Origin: Clostridia bacterium | GTDB taxonomy: Bacteria > Bacillota > Clostridia > Oscillospirales > UBA644 | Length of the DNA stretch: 64,000 bases | Assembly (NCBI GenBank): GCA_017621705.1 | Contig: JAGASR010000004.1 | Coordinates: 103,634 to 167,633 of the forward strand | Direction: 5' to 3' | Shown here: piece by piece, positions 20,628 to 29,902 of the stretch | How positions within the stretch are numbered: position 1 is the first letter of the stretch | How the letters are laid out: every line of letters begins with the position of its first letter | Position numbers and translations under genes: made by a program | Notes under the pieces: model-generated | The model's input: the letters and a program-made list of their open reading frames with translations, nothing else | Database searches by the model: none | Told to the model about the DNA's origin: nothing

Positions 20628-23066
20628 TTACTCTGCTTTTTTGAAGTCGATCTGACCGTCCGATGCGATCGCTGTGACGCAGTCGCCGCCTTTGATTGCG
20701 CCTTCAAGCATCTTTTCGGCAATCTTATCTTCGATCATCGACTGGATAGCACGTTTTAACGGTCTTGCGCCGTACGAGACGTCAAATCCTTTTTCCGCAA
20801 GCAGGTCGAGCGCCGAATCGTCAACGGAAAGCGTGATACCGAGCGTTCCGAGCCTGTCGCAGACAGATTTTGTCAAACGTTTTGCGATCTCGCGGATATT
20901 CTCCTTGTTGAGCTGACTGAAAACGATTATATCGTCGATCCTGTTCAGAAATTCGGGACGGAATGTTTTCTTGAGCTGATCCATAACGTCTCCGCGGATC
21001 GTTTTCTGCGTGCGTTCAAAATTATCTTCCGAATGTGTAAAGCCGAGCTGCTGACGGTCAACGATCTGTTTTGCGCCGATATTGCTGGTCATGATGATGA
21101 CTGTATTTTTAAAGTCGATCTTTCTGCCTTTCGCATCGGTCACCATGCCGTCGTCAAGGATCTGGAGCATTACATTGAATACGTCCGGGTGCGCCTTTTC
21201 GATCTCGTCAAAAAGAATTACGCTGTACGGCTTTCTTCTGACCTTTTCTGTCAGCTGGCCGCCGTCTTCAAAACCGACGTAGCCCGGAGGCGAACCGATC
21301 ATTCTCGAAACGTTGTGCTTTTCCATGTATTCCGACATATCGACTCTTATCATCGCATTTTCGTCGCCGAACATGACTTCCGCAAGCGCTTTCGAAAGCT
21401 CCGTCTTGCCGACACCCGTAGGACCGAGGAACAGGAACGAACCCGTGGGCTTTTTCGGATCTTTAAGACCGACTCTGCCTCGTCTAATCGCTCTTGCAAC
21501 GGCGGCTACCGCTTCGTCCTGACCGACGACACGTTCATGCAGAATATTTTCCATATTAAGAAGACGTTCGCTTTCTTCCGCGATCAGTTTTTTGACGGGG
21601 ATACCTGTCTGCGAGGAGATAATATCGGCAATATCGTCTTCGGAAACAACGAGATTTGCGGATGATGTCTTGCTTTCCCAGCTCTTTTTCAGCTCGTCGA
21701 GCTCACGCAGTTTTTCGCGTTCGTCGTCACGGAGTTTTGCGGCTTCTTCGAATTTCTGGTTTTTTGCCGCATCGTCTTTCATTGCCTTGATCTTTGCGAT
21801 CTCGTCTTCTTTCGATTTGAGGTCGGGCGGGGTCGTCAGATTGTCAATACGGACTTTCGATGCCGCTTCGTCGATAAGGTCGATCGCTTTGTCGGGCAAA
21901 AATCTGTCCTGAATATAACGTTTTGAGAGTTTGACGGCTGATACGATCGCATCGTCAGAGATCTTGACCCCGTGATGCGCTTCATATTTATCTCTGATGC
22001 CTTTGAGAATTTCGATCGCATCTTCGACAGACGGTTCTCCTACGATGATCGGCTGGAAACGTCTTTCGAGCGCCGCATCTGTTTCGATATGCTTTTTGTA
22101 TTCGTCAAGAGTTGTCGCACCGATGACCTGCAGTTCGCCTCTCGCAAGATACGGTTTTAAGATATTTGCCGCATCGACTGCACCTTCGGCGGCGCCAGCC
22201 CCGATAAGAATATGGATCTCATCGATGAAAAGAATTACGTTGCCGCTCTTTGTCACTTCGTCGATCGCATTCTTGATCCTCTCTTCGAAGTCACCTCTGT
22301 ATTTCGCGCCGGCGATCATTGAGGTTATGTCGAGCGTTATAACTCTTTTGTTTTTCAGCGTTTCGGGGACTTTTCCTTCGGTGATATGCTGTGCAAGTCC
22401 TTCCGCTATCGCAGTTTTTCCGACGCCCGGTTCACCGATAAGGCAGGGGTTGTTTTTCGTTCTTCTGCTTAAAATACGGATGACTCGCTCGATCTCGTCT
22501 GCCCTGCCGATGATCGGGTCGATCTTGCCGTCGGATGCAAGTTCAGTAAGATCTCTGCCGAAACTGTCGAGGGTAGGGGTGTTGCCCTTTTTCTCTTTTT
22601 TCTTTTTGACGTCCGCACTCTTTCCGTTCGTTGAGGCGGAAACGCCGAGTTTTTCAAAAATATCGCTTAAAATATCGTCGGGATCGGAAGTCATTGCGAT
22701 GATCTCCGCCGCTTTGCTGTCTCGTTCACGTAAAAGTGCGATCAGTAAATGCTCCGAACCGACCATATTGTAACCGAGGTCACGGGCTTCGTAGATAGAA
22801 TTCTGGATGATTTTTTTGTATCTCGGAGTCATATCGCTTCCCGTAACGAAAGACGGGCTGCCCGTTCCGATGATCTCCGCAATTTTTTCTATAACAAATT
22901 CGGGTGTGATCCCGTTGTCTTCAAGAACGGACGATGAGATCGATTCTTCGGCTTTCGCAAGACCGTAAAGCAAATGCTCCGTTCCGACGTATCCGTGTCC
23001 GAGTTGGCGTGCCGCTTCGACCGAGAAATTCAGGGCTTGTGCGGCTTTATCTGTAAAATTGTTCAT
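20628..23066 (-). CDS. clpC: ATP-dependent Clp protease ATPase subunit ClpC
   Basis: An 812-residue AAA+ unfoldase that feeds proteins to ClpP, including arginine-phosphorylated ones. Domain order: a Clp-N double repeat (1-145, starting FTDKAAQALNFSVEAARQLG), a first AAA domain with Walker A GEPGVGKTA near residue 210, a UVR segment (about 420-455), and a second AAA domain with Walker A GPTGVGKTE near residue 545. The UVR segment and full length identify ClpC, not ClpB or ClpE. It is the last gene of the ctsR operon. Confidence 0.97.
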   Translation of the reverse strand: MNNFTDKAAQALNFSVEAARQLGHGYVGTEHLLYGLAKAEESISSSVLEDNGITPEFVIEKIAEIIGTGSPSFVTGSDMTPRYKKIIQNSIYEARDLGYNMVGSEHLLIALLRERDSKAAEIIAMTSDPDDILSDIFEKLGVSASTNGKSADVKKKKEKKGNTPTLDSFGRDLTELASDGKIDPIIGRADEIERVIRILSRRTKNNPCLIGEPGVGKTAIAEGLAQHITEGKVPETLKNKRVITLDITSMIAGAKYRGDFEERIKNAIDEVTKSGNVILFIDEIHILIGAGAAEGAVDAANILKPYLARGELQVIGATTLDEYKKHIETDAALERRFQPIIVGEPSVEDAIEILKGIRDKYEAHHGVKISDDAIVSAVKLSKRYIQDRFLPDKAIDLIDEAASKVRIDNLTTPPDLKSKEDEIAKIKAMKDDAAKNQKFEEAAKLRDDEREKLRELDELKKSWESKTSSANLVVSEDDIADIISSQTGIPVKKLIAEESERLLNMENILHERVVGQDEAVAAVARAIRRGRVGLKDPKKPTGSFLFLGPTGVGKTELSKALAEVMFGDENAMIRVDMSEYMEKHNVSRMIGSPPGYVGFEDGGQLTEKVRRKPYSVILFDEIEKAHPDVFNVMLQILDDGMVTDAKGRKIDFKNTVIIMTSNIGAKQIVDRQQLGFTHSEDNFERTQKTIRGDVMDQLKKTFRPEFLNRIDDIIVFSQLNKENIREIAKRLTKSVCDRLGTLGITLSVDDSALDLLAEKGFDVSYGARPLKRAIQSMIEDKIAEKMLEGAIKGGDCVTAIASDGQIDFKKAE

Positions 23067-23108
23067 ATATTTAAACCTCCGAATTGTTGTGTATTTGAGT
23101 TGTTTTTC

Positions 23109-24062
23109 TTAAAGTGTGTTTCTTATTTTTTCCGCGCGGACGGTATCTCTGCTCTTGCCGTCGGCGGTAAGTTCAATGCTACAGGGTTGGATCTCATGCG
23201 AAAGTGCATCGAGAACCGCAAGATCGCAATCTATCTGACCTGCTTCCGCGCCGAAACGTACGTCCGAAATAAGTTTAAGGGCTTCGGATGAGGAAATGAT
23301 CCTTGCATATTTCAGAATGCCGAGCGCTCTGAAAACACGGTCTTTTATCTTTTCGCTCTCAAAAAGCTTCTTTGCGAGCGATTTTTCCGCATCGGTAATC
23401 TTTTTTGTTACGGTTTCGAGGCGCTCGATGATCTCTTCTTCGGAAACGCCGAGCGATACCTGATTCGAGATCTGATATATCGCTCCGCCCGAGTGAGAAC
23501 CCTCGCCGTAACTGCCTCTGACCGTCAGACCGTACTGCGAAAGCATCGACGGGATCTTGCCGATTGATCCTGTCTCCGTAAGCGCCGGAAGATGAAGCAT
23601 TACCGAGGCTCTCATTGCTGTACCGAGATTTGACGGACAGTGTGTTAAGTATCCGAGATCTTTTGAATACGCAAATTTTAGTGCGCCGTCAAGCTTTTCA
23701 TCAAGCTCTTTTGCCTTATCGAACGCTTCTTTCGGACAGTATCCCGGCATAATTATCTGAATTCTGAGGTGATCCTCTTCGTTTATCATGATGCTTGTAA
23801 TACCGTCTCTGCCGAGAAGCACACCGCAATTTTCTCTGTTTTCCGCAAATTCGGGGCTGATAAGATGCTTTTCAACGAGCTCTCCCGCACGTATATCCGA
23901 AAGTGCGCTCATATCGATAAAATCAAATTCGCCGAGCTGTTTTGCTGTATCTTTGATCTTCAGCAGAAGTTCTCTTTTTTCTTCGGGCTTCATCATGCTT
24001 AAAAATTTAACGCCCGAAATGTTTCTCGCAAAACGTATTCTTGTCGATATTGCGTTTTTCAT
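23109..24062 (-). CDS. mcsB: Protein-arginine kinase McsB
   Basis: A guanidino phosphotransferase-family kinase that marks proteins with phosphoarginine for ClpCP. It has STRIRFARNISG at the N-terminus, NLGTAMRASVMLHLPAL and GEGSHSGGAIYQISNQ. At 317 residues it is shorter than the roughly 360-residue Bacillus enzyme, with a trimmed N-terminus and a shorter C-terminal end. The start is firm because GGGAGG stands just before ATG 24062, inside the end of mcsA. The two genes nearly touch, which points to coupled translation. Confidence 0.95.
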   Translation of the reverse strand: MKNAISTRIRFARNISGVKFLSMMKPEEKRELLLKIKDTAKQLGEFDFIDMSALSDIRAGELVEKHLISPEFAENRENCGVLLGRDGITSIMINEEDHLRIQIIMPGYCPKEAFDKAKELDEKLDGALKFAYSKDLGYLTHCPSNLGTAMRASVMLHLPALTETGSIGKIPSMLSQYGLTVRGSYGEGSHSGGAIYQISNQVSLGVSEEEIIERLETVTKKITDAEKSLAKKLFESEKIKDRVFRALGILKYARIISSSEALKLISDVRFGAEAGQIDCDLAVLDALSHEIQPCSIELTADGKSRDTVRAEKIRNTL

Positions 24063-24063
24063 C

Positions 24064-24555
24064 TTATTTCGCCTCCCTTTCTCTGATCTCGTCGCGCAGT
24101 CTTGCCGCTTCTTCGAAATTCTCTTCTTTAATAGCCTTTGCCATGAGTTGGCGGAGATTATCGATCTCGGCTTTCGGATCCTGCTTTGCTTCGGTTCCGA
24201 TTCTCGGTTTGTGCGCCGCTGTTCCGTGCATTTTTCTCAATGTCGGGTTGAGTTCTTTTCTGAAAGTGTCGTAGCATTTTTCACAGCCGACACGTCCCGT
24301 TTTTGTTATCGAACGGAAAGTCTTTCCGCATTCACATTTCTTTTCGGCTTCAAGCTGGCTTGTTTTAATAAATTCGGGAACGAAAAAGTCAAAACCGCCG
24401 AAATCTCCGAAACCGCCCGACGTCTTGAACATACTGCCAGAAACTCCGAGCTTCTTTGCGCATTCTTCGCAGAGGAAAGTTTCGGTAGTCTCTCCGTTAA
24501 CGGTTCTTTTGAAATATGTCGTGGCTTTATTTTTTTTACAGTTATCACATAACAT
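24064..24555 (-). CDS. mcsA: McsA, activator of McsB
   Basis: A 163-residue zinc-binding partner of the arginine kinase. There are CxxC pairs at the N-terminus (CDNCKKNKAT and CEECAKK) and in the middle (CECGK and CEKCYDTF), giving two probable zinc sites, and a C-terminal UVR motif (LMAKAIKEENFEEAARLRDEI). An AAGGAG site precedes ATG 24555. It is the second gene of the ctsR-mcsA-mcsB-clpC operon. Confidence 0.94.
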   Translation of the reverse strand: MLCDNCKKNKATTYFKRTVNGETTETFLCEECAKKLGVSGSMFKTSGGFGDFGGFDFFVPEFIKTSQLEAEKKCECGKTFRSITKTGRVGCEKCYDTFRKELNPTLRKMHGTAAHKPRIGTEAKQDPKAEIDNLRQLMAKAIKEENFEEAARLRDEIREREAK

Positions 24556-24606
24556 AAATATGATCTCCTTTTGCTGTTTATTATATGTTTGTTTTCGCGA
24601 TAATAA

Positions 24607-25059
24607 TCAATCTGCCATAAGCATTGATTTTGTTATCGCCGCTCTTACGTAGTCCCGCAGTTCAACGGGGACTGCCGATAGTGTGTTATCGGATATCGCC
24701 GCACGTATAAGTTTATGCGTTTTTTCTTCGATATATCCGTACGATGCGAGATTCTGAAGGAAAACAAACGCTTCAAACTGTGTCAGCGCATCTCCGATAC
24801 CGTTTATAACGTGCATCAGCTGTCTGTATCGGTCGTCCGCAAAAGAAACTCTCGTTATCTTTATGCATCCACCGCCGCCTCGCCTGCTTTCTATTCGGTA
24901 TCCGTGCTCGGGCGTAAATCTCGATGATATAACGTAATTTATCTGACTCGGAACAACGCCGAACTGCTGAGCAAGCTCGTTTCGCTTCAGCTCTATATCT
25001 CCGTTAGCCTCGTCAAGCATCTTTAAAATAAATGCTCCTATAAGATCACTCGTCTTCAT
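24607..25059 (-). CDS. ctsR: Transcriptional repressor CtsR
   Basis: A 150-residue class III heat-shock repressor. The helix-turn-helix is about residues 25-50 (LAQQFGVVPSQINYVISSRF), followed by the Gly-rich wing RGGGG that works as the heat sensor in known CtsR proteins. It is the first gene of the operon, and its own operator lies just upstream, so the operon is autoregulated. McsB and ClpCP in the same operon are known to remove CtsR under stress. Confidence 0.96.
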   Translation of the reverse strand: MKTSDLIGAFILKMLDEANGDIELKRNELAQQFGVVPSQINYVISSRFTPEHGYRIESRRGGGGCIKITRVSFADDRYRQLMHVINGIGDALTQFEAFVFLQNLASYGYIEEKTHKLIRAAISDNTLSAVPVELRDYVRAAITKSMLMAD

Positions 25060-25093
25060 TTCGTCACCGTTCCTTTCTTTATGATTTAGTTTT

Positions 25094-25116
25094 TTTGACT
25101 TTGACTATCTTTGACC
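25094..25116 (-). promoter_or_regulatory. CtsR operator with three heptads
   Basis: On the - strand the sequence reads GGTCAAA, three bases, AGTCAAA, and then a further overlapping heptad AGTCAAA. The first pair matches the CtsR consensus of direct heptads with a three-base spacer. It lies about 40 bases upstream of the ctsR start. Confidence 0.9.
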
Positions 25117-25224
25117 TTTGATGATGTTATTATAAATCATCTTTGTGGCAGAATTGTGACGAAAAGTGCTTTGTAATTTGTGAAATTTTTTAATACAAAA
25201 AGTTTTTTGCGATTCAATAAACTC

Positions 25225-25253
25225 TTGACTTTCGCTCGCAATTCTGTTATCAT
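25225..25253 (+). promoter_or_regulatory. Promoter of the GH106-like gene
   Basis: TTGACT (25225-25230) and TATCAT (25248-25253) are 17 bases apart, about 50 bases before the start codon. Confidence 0.7.
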
Positions 25254-25303
25254 AATAAAATAAACAACTGCTATGTTGAACTATGTTTAAGGAGCGCAGT
25301 ATT

Positions 25304-28105
25304 ATGTCCGAAAAAATATCAAAATTTGAATCCGACCTTTCCGATAAATTTTTAACCCCCGAACTTTCCGTCAAAACGGATCTCCGCTGGTGGATGGCTT
25401 CGGGTATGCATACAAACGAAACAATAAAAGAAGAGATCCTTGCAATGTATAACGCAGGGTTCAGCGGCGTTGAGCTTTGTCAGCTTGCCGACAGCATGAT
25501 CGACGAGTCTGTTTACGGCTACGGCGGTGCGCAGTGGGAAAACGATGTCAAACTTATTCTCAATACGGCGCTTGACCTCGGTATGTCCGTTTCTTTGACA
25601 TCGGGCGCAGGCTGGAGTACGGCAAACGTCCCTGGGCTTGATCCCGATACCCATCAAGCAAACCAGTGTATTGTTCTGCTTAAAGAGGAACTTTCCGCAG
25701 GTCAGACGAGAAGCGGCGCTCTCCCGACAGATAAAAGACTCCGAGAAAAATCAACCTTTATCGGCGCTGTCGCTGTCCGTAAGGTTTCCGAAAATGTCTA
25801 TTCTCCCGACGGATATGTCGTTCTTACTTCTCTTGTCAAGGATAAAACTTTGTCATGGACTGCTCCCTGCGATGCCGATTATACTGTTATGTATTATTAT
25901 TCTCAGGGAACGGCCAATGCAGCATCTCCTGCGGTTAAAAAATCGTATACAATAAACTATTTTGACCGCCGCGGCGTTGAAGCACTTAAAGTTTACCTTG
26001 AAAATAATGTCCTCAACGATCCTGCTCTCAATGAGAAGATTAAAAAAGGCGATGTTCAGTATTTTATGGACTCTCTCGAATATTCTTCGGGCGCAGGTTT
26101 TACGAGCTGGACAGAAAATTTTGTCGAGGAATTCCGCAACCGTAAAGGCTACGATATTCTTCCTTATATGTTCCTTGCCGAAAATGCGCCCAACTCAAAT
26201 ATCTGGATCTGGAACGATAACGCAGATCTTATCGGTTCCAATGTCCTTACCGATCTTGATATGACAAAGCGTATTCTCAACGATATTTTTGACGTTCAGA
26301 CAAAGCTTTATATGGAAGAATTTATCGCTCCGTTCAGAAGCTGGCTCAATTCACGCGGAATCACGCTCCGTGTCCAGATCTCTTACGGCAAAAATCTCGA
26401 GATTTCCGAGCCCATCGCCGCTGTTGACCGTCCCGAAGCCGAAAACCGTAATCAGAAAAATCAGCCCGATATGTACAGACTCTGGACGGGCGGCGCACAT
26501 ATTCAGAATAAAGTCCTTTCCGCAGAAACGGGCGGCCTCGATAATTCCAACTACAATTATACATATCAGCGCCATCTTCATGAGGCGTACCGTCTGTATT
26601 CCGTCGGCTTTTCCCGTATCGTGTGGCATATCTGGTCGGCAATTTACGGCCCCACACCTGTCTGGCCCGGTTATGAGGGCGGCAACTGGATGGACGGATT
26701 TTATAAGTTCGGCACACGTGAGCCGTCTTATTCCGATTATCCGATGTTTAATTCTCACCTCGGCAGAATTCAGAAGCTTCTGCGCACGGGTAAAGCAGGC
26801 GTTGATATTGGTATGATCCATATAAAATACGGTCAGCATCTCGTTCACGGCGACAGAAAAGACTGGCTTATCGATCATGAACCGATGTTCTTCCCGTCGC
26901 TCGCTCTTCAGAATAACGGCTATTCCTACGATTACCTCAGCCCGTCGTTCCTCGATGCCGACGGCGTCTATTTCGATAAAGAAAACAAGACACTTGAGCT
27001 TGCAGGTTACCGCGCGATCGTTCTGTGGCAGTCCGTTCTTTCCGTTGCCGCTGCAGAAAAGATCACGGCGCTTGCAGAAGAGGGTATGCCCGTTGTTATT
27101 GTCGACGGCGCCGCAGTCAGCTCTCCGTATCAGGGAGATGATCCAGAAGCTCTTGCCGCTGTTATCAAACGTCTTAAATCTCTTGATAATGTCCGCACCG
27201 CAAAATCCGCTGACGATGTTCTTTCTGCGTTGCAGTCTCTCGGCATTGCTCCTTATGTCGCTTTTTCTGCTCCGAATCAGCAGATACTCACTCAGACACG
27301 CCGTGTCGGTAATGACCGCTATATCTTTGCTTATAATTACAATAATTCCGAATCCGAAGAGTTCTTCTCTGCCGATCTTTCGGTTGACGGATCTTTTGTT
27401 CCGTACTCTGTAGATACATGGACGGGCAAAGTCAGCCGTGTTGCCGCAAAATATGTTGACGGAAAGACTGTATTCAATTTTTCCGCTTCTTCGGGCGATG
27501 TCGCATTGTTCTGCCTTGAAGCGACCGATGATGTGAACGACGGAGAGAATCCGTCTGCCGTCAAAACAAAAGCACCTTTCGAAATCACCGATTGGGATCT
27601 TACGGTCGAGTCGTGGACCCCGTCCGATGTCGTTGAAACAAGAACCGAAACTCTGCTCGGCGTTACGACAAACGAATATGCATATAAGACAAATAAGCAG
27701 ACTATCAATGTTAAACTCGATAAGCTTACTTCGTGGGATAATATCGAAGCGGTCGGCAAAACCGTTTCGGGTAAAGGCTTCTATCGTTCTTCATTTGTGT
27801 GGGACGGCGCTTCCGACGGCGCATATCTCGATTTCGGACGTGTTACCGAAAGTATGCGCATAAAGATCAACGGCGTTGAGACCGATCCCGTTAATATGAA
27901 TCTTTCGAGAGTCGATATCTCCGATCTTATTAAAGTTGGCGAAAACACTGTCGAGATCGAATACAGCTCAAATCTCAATAATCTCCAGATCTCCCGAGGC
28001 AAAGTCAAAGAAAATATCGTTGTCAATAATTTCGTCGGATATCTGACCAAATACGAAAGCTACGGCCCGAAGAAAGCGCTTGTTGTACCTTACAATAAGG
28101 TATAA
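25304..28105 (+). CDS. GH106-like glycoside hydrolase (alpha-L-rhamnosidase-like)
   Basis: A 933-residue protein whose N-terminal barrel resembles GH106: LRWWMASGMHTNETIKEEI, then NAGFSGVELCQL, LGMSVSLTSGAGWS and the family-typical DSLEYSSG followed by FVEEFRNRKGYDILPYM. Glu residues in and around DSLE are candidate catalytic residues. The C-terminal part is built of beta-sandwich domains (GFYRSSFVWDGASDGAYLDFG), as in GH106 and related rhamnogalacturonan enzymes. Rhamnosidase activity is an inference. There is no signal peptide. The ATG at 25304 follows AAGGAG; an ATG at 25283 lacks a site and precedes it. Confidence 0.78.
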   Translation: MSEKISKFESDLSDKFLTPELSVKTDLRWWMASGMHTNETIKEEILAMYNAGFSGVELCQLADSMIDESVYGYGGAQWENDVKLILNTALDLGMSVSLTSGAGWSTANVPGLDPDTHQANQCIVLLKEELSAGQTRSGALPTDKRLREKSTFIGAVAVRKVSENVYSPDGYVVLTSLVKDKTLSWTAPCDADYTVMYYYSQGTANAASPAVKKSYTINYFDRRGVEALKVYLENNVLNDPALNEKIKKGDVQYFMDSLEYSSGAGFTSWTENFVEEFRNRKGYDILPYMFLAENAPNSNIWIWNDNADLIGSNVLTDLDMTKRILNDIFDVQTKLYMEEFIAPFRSWLNSRGITLRVQISYGKNLEISEPIAAVDRPEAENRNQKNQPDMYRLWTGGAHIQNKVLSAETGGLDNSNYNYTYQRHLHEAYRLYSVGFSRIVWHIWSAIYGPTPVWPGYEGGNWMDGFYKFGTREPSYSDYPMFNSHLGRIQKLLRTGKAGVDIGMIHIKYGQHLVHGDRKDWLIDHEPMFFPSLALQNNGYSYDYLSPSFLDADGVYFDKENKTLELAGYRAIVLWQSVLSVAAAEKITALAEEGMPVVIVDGAAVSSPYQGDDPEALAAVIKRLKSLDNVRTAKSADDVLSALQSLGIAPYVAFSAPNQQILTQTRRVGNDRYIFAYNYNNSESEEFFSADLSVDGSFVPYSVDTWTGKVSRVAAKYVDGKTVFNFSASSGDVALFCLEATDDVNDGENPSAVKTKAPFEITDWDLTVESWTPSDVVETRTETLLGVTTNEYAYKTNKQTINVKLDKLTSWDNIEAVGKTVSGKGFYRSSFVWDGASDGAYLDFGRVTESMRIKINGVETDPVNMNLSRVDISDLIKVGENTVEIEYSSNLNNLQISRGKVKENIVVNNFVGYLTKYESYGPKKALVVPYNKV

Positions 28106-28130
28106 TAAAATTCAACATTCCAAGGTAACA

Positions 28131-28164
28131 AAAATCCTGCCTATAATTCAATAGGCAGGATTTT
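28131..28164. terminator. Bidirectional rho-independent terminator
   Basis: A perfect 14-bp stem, AAAATCCTGCCTAT paired with ATAGGCAGGATTTT, lies between the convergent GH106-like and sigma-factor genes. Confidence 0.92.
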
Positions 28165-28180
28165 AAAATTTACAATAGAG

Positions 28181-29809
28181 TTATCTTTCAACCGATACCC
28201 AGCAGCCCTCTGCGCCGAGACCGTTTTCGGGCGGCGTGAGAAGACCTTTTTCTATAAGTTCTTCAACGACCGTGTCGAGCACCGGAATAGATGCAAGATC
28301 GTTAAAATACATCCAGTCTTCAATCAGATGATCGGGGACTGTCTTTTTAATGAGTTCTGCGATCTTTTCGGCAACCTCTTCGCAGTCTTTTACAAAAGAA
28401 TCGTAATTGAGATTGTTACTGATCTTAAAAAGATCATCCATGTTTTTCATTTCGTTTACAAGTATCTTCGTGTAAAGCATATCGCCTTCACGGTAGATGT
28501 ATCCGCATTCGATCGCCTTTGCCGCATGCTCTTTATCAATTTCGGAAAGGGTATTAACATCAATTCCGTCGATCGCTTTAAGAGCTATCTGGAAAATGGG
28601 ATCGGTTGAGATATTCAAACCGCAATGGAAATGAGCGCGTATGCGTGTAATATAAATGTTGTCCGCATGAATATTTTTAAAACCGCAGATATTTGATGCG
28701 TTAACGCCGTCCCAGCCGCCGCCGTAATGTTTTCCGGTATCAATACTTCCGAAAACGGTGAAAGGACGGTCGGGCTTTTCAATATCGGAAAAATATTTTT
28801 TCTTGAGAATGTTTTTTACACTCCATGAAAAAGCATCCGCAAGGTTGAATATCTGCTGCCAGAGAATGAGATTAAGGTCAACTTTTTTGTTGAGATAGGG
28901 GAAGGAGAGATATTCGTCTTTCTTTTCTTCGATGTACTGTGTAATACCTTTACAGATTACAGGAATCTGCTCGATATACACATTCTGAGCCTTTTCGAGC
29001 TCTTTTTCGTCTAAAAGAATAAAATTGATCGCATATTTGCCGTTGTCGAGCTTACGAAGAAGGCCGTATTTCCAGTCTTCGCCTCTTGCGAGAATTTCAA
29101 GCTCTTCTTCGACGTAGACCGTCGGAACGTTCAGCTCTTCCGCAATTTCAGAAGCGCTCATCGGCTTCTTTTTGCAGAGCCATACGATGTGCTTTGAAAA
29201 TTGTCTGTTAGCGACATTTCTCGGGTCGCCCATATTCGGATTTCCGTTGCCCCAGATATCAAAATTAATATTGGTGAGATTTGCGGGTCTGTTAATAATA
29301 TCAGTCATTGTTTCTACCTCATTTTTCAGTTTCTTTCTTGCCGAAAAAAGTCTTTGACGTACTGCTGTCTCGCTCATGCCGAGAGTTTTTGCAATATCCG
29401 AGGTGCTCATGCCGTCGAGATAAAAAAGGATCATAACGTCTCTGTATGCTTTTGTCAAAAACGACATTCTGCGGTAAACGGCTCTCAACATCTGCTCGCT
29501 GTCGTCATCATCGTCATCTTCAGCCGCGATCAGAGGCAGAACTTCGTCGGGATCTCCCTCGTAAAAAGAGTCGGAATGTCTTCTTCTGTCATCTGAAAAA
29601 TCGGCGTAGACATTTCTTGCAACTTTCCATATAAACGGATAGATTTCTTCTATCTCGCCTTCACTGTTCGCCGCTTTAACGAGTTTCAGAATGATCTCCG
29701 AACAGAGATCCTGCGCCTCGTGGCTGTCGTTCGTTCTTGCATAACAAAAGCCGTAGAGCTTATCCATCAGCTTTTCGTCAAAATAATTCAGCAGTTCTTT
29801 CTTTTTCAT
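28181..29809 (-). CDS. Sigma-70 family (ECF-like) sigma factor with long C-terminal extension
   Basis: A 542-residue protein. Residues 1-75 form sigma region 2 (YGFCYARTNDSHEAQDLCSE, then FIWKVARNVYADF) and residues 110-165 form region 4 (LFYLDGMSTSDIAKTLGMSE). An acidic run of Asp lies between them (about 97-104). Unlike normal ECF factors of about 180 residues, some 370 more residues follow, starting with a winged-helix-like segment near residue 225 (SASEIAEELNVPTVYVEEEL); the rest has no family I recognise. It may act as a sigma factor with its own sensing domain. No anti-sigma gene is next to it. The start at 29809 follows GGAG. Confidence 0.85.
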   Translation of the reverse strand: MKKKELLNYFDEKLMDKLYGFCYARTNDSHEAQDLCSEIILKLVKAANSEGEIEEIYPFIWKVARNVYADFSDDRRRHSDSFYEGDPDEVLPLIAAEDDDDDDSEQMLRAVYRRMSFLTKAYRDVMILFYLDGMSTSDIAKTLGMSETAVRQRLFSARKKLKNEVETMTDIINRPANLTNINFDIWGNGNPNMGDPRNVANRQFSKHIVWLCKKKPMSASEIAEELNVPTVYVEEELEILARGEDWKYGLLRKLDNGKYAINFILLDEKELEKAQNVYIEQIPVICKGITQYIEEKKDEYLSFPYLNKKVDLNLILWQQIFNLADAFSWSVKNILKKKYFSDIEKPDRPFTVFGSIDTGKHYGGGWDGVNASNICGFKNIHADNIYITRIRAHFHCGLNISTDPIFQIALKAIDGIDVNTLSEIDKEHAAKAIECGYIYREGDMLYTKILVNEMKNMDDLFKISNNLNYDSFVKDCEEVAEKIAELIKKTVPDHLIEDWMYFNDLASIPVLDTVVEELIEKGLLTPPENGLGAEGCWVSVER

Positions 29810-29902
29810 TTTTTTCTCCGGTGTGATTTGATCGATCAATCTCTTTACACCCTTATAGTCATCCGAAAAAGTAAAATGTTAGGTAGAAATTAAAAATTTT
29901 TT

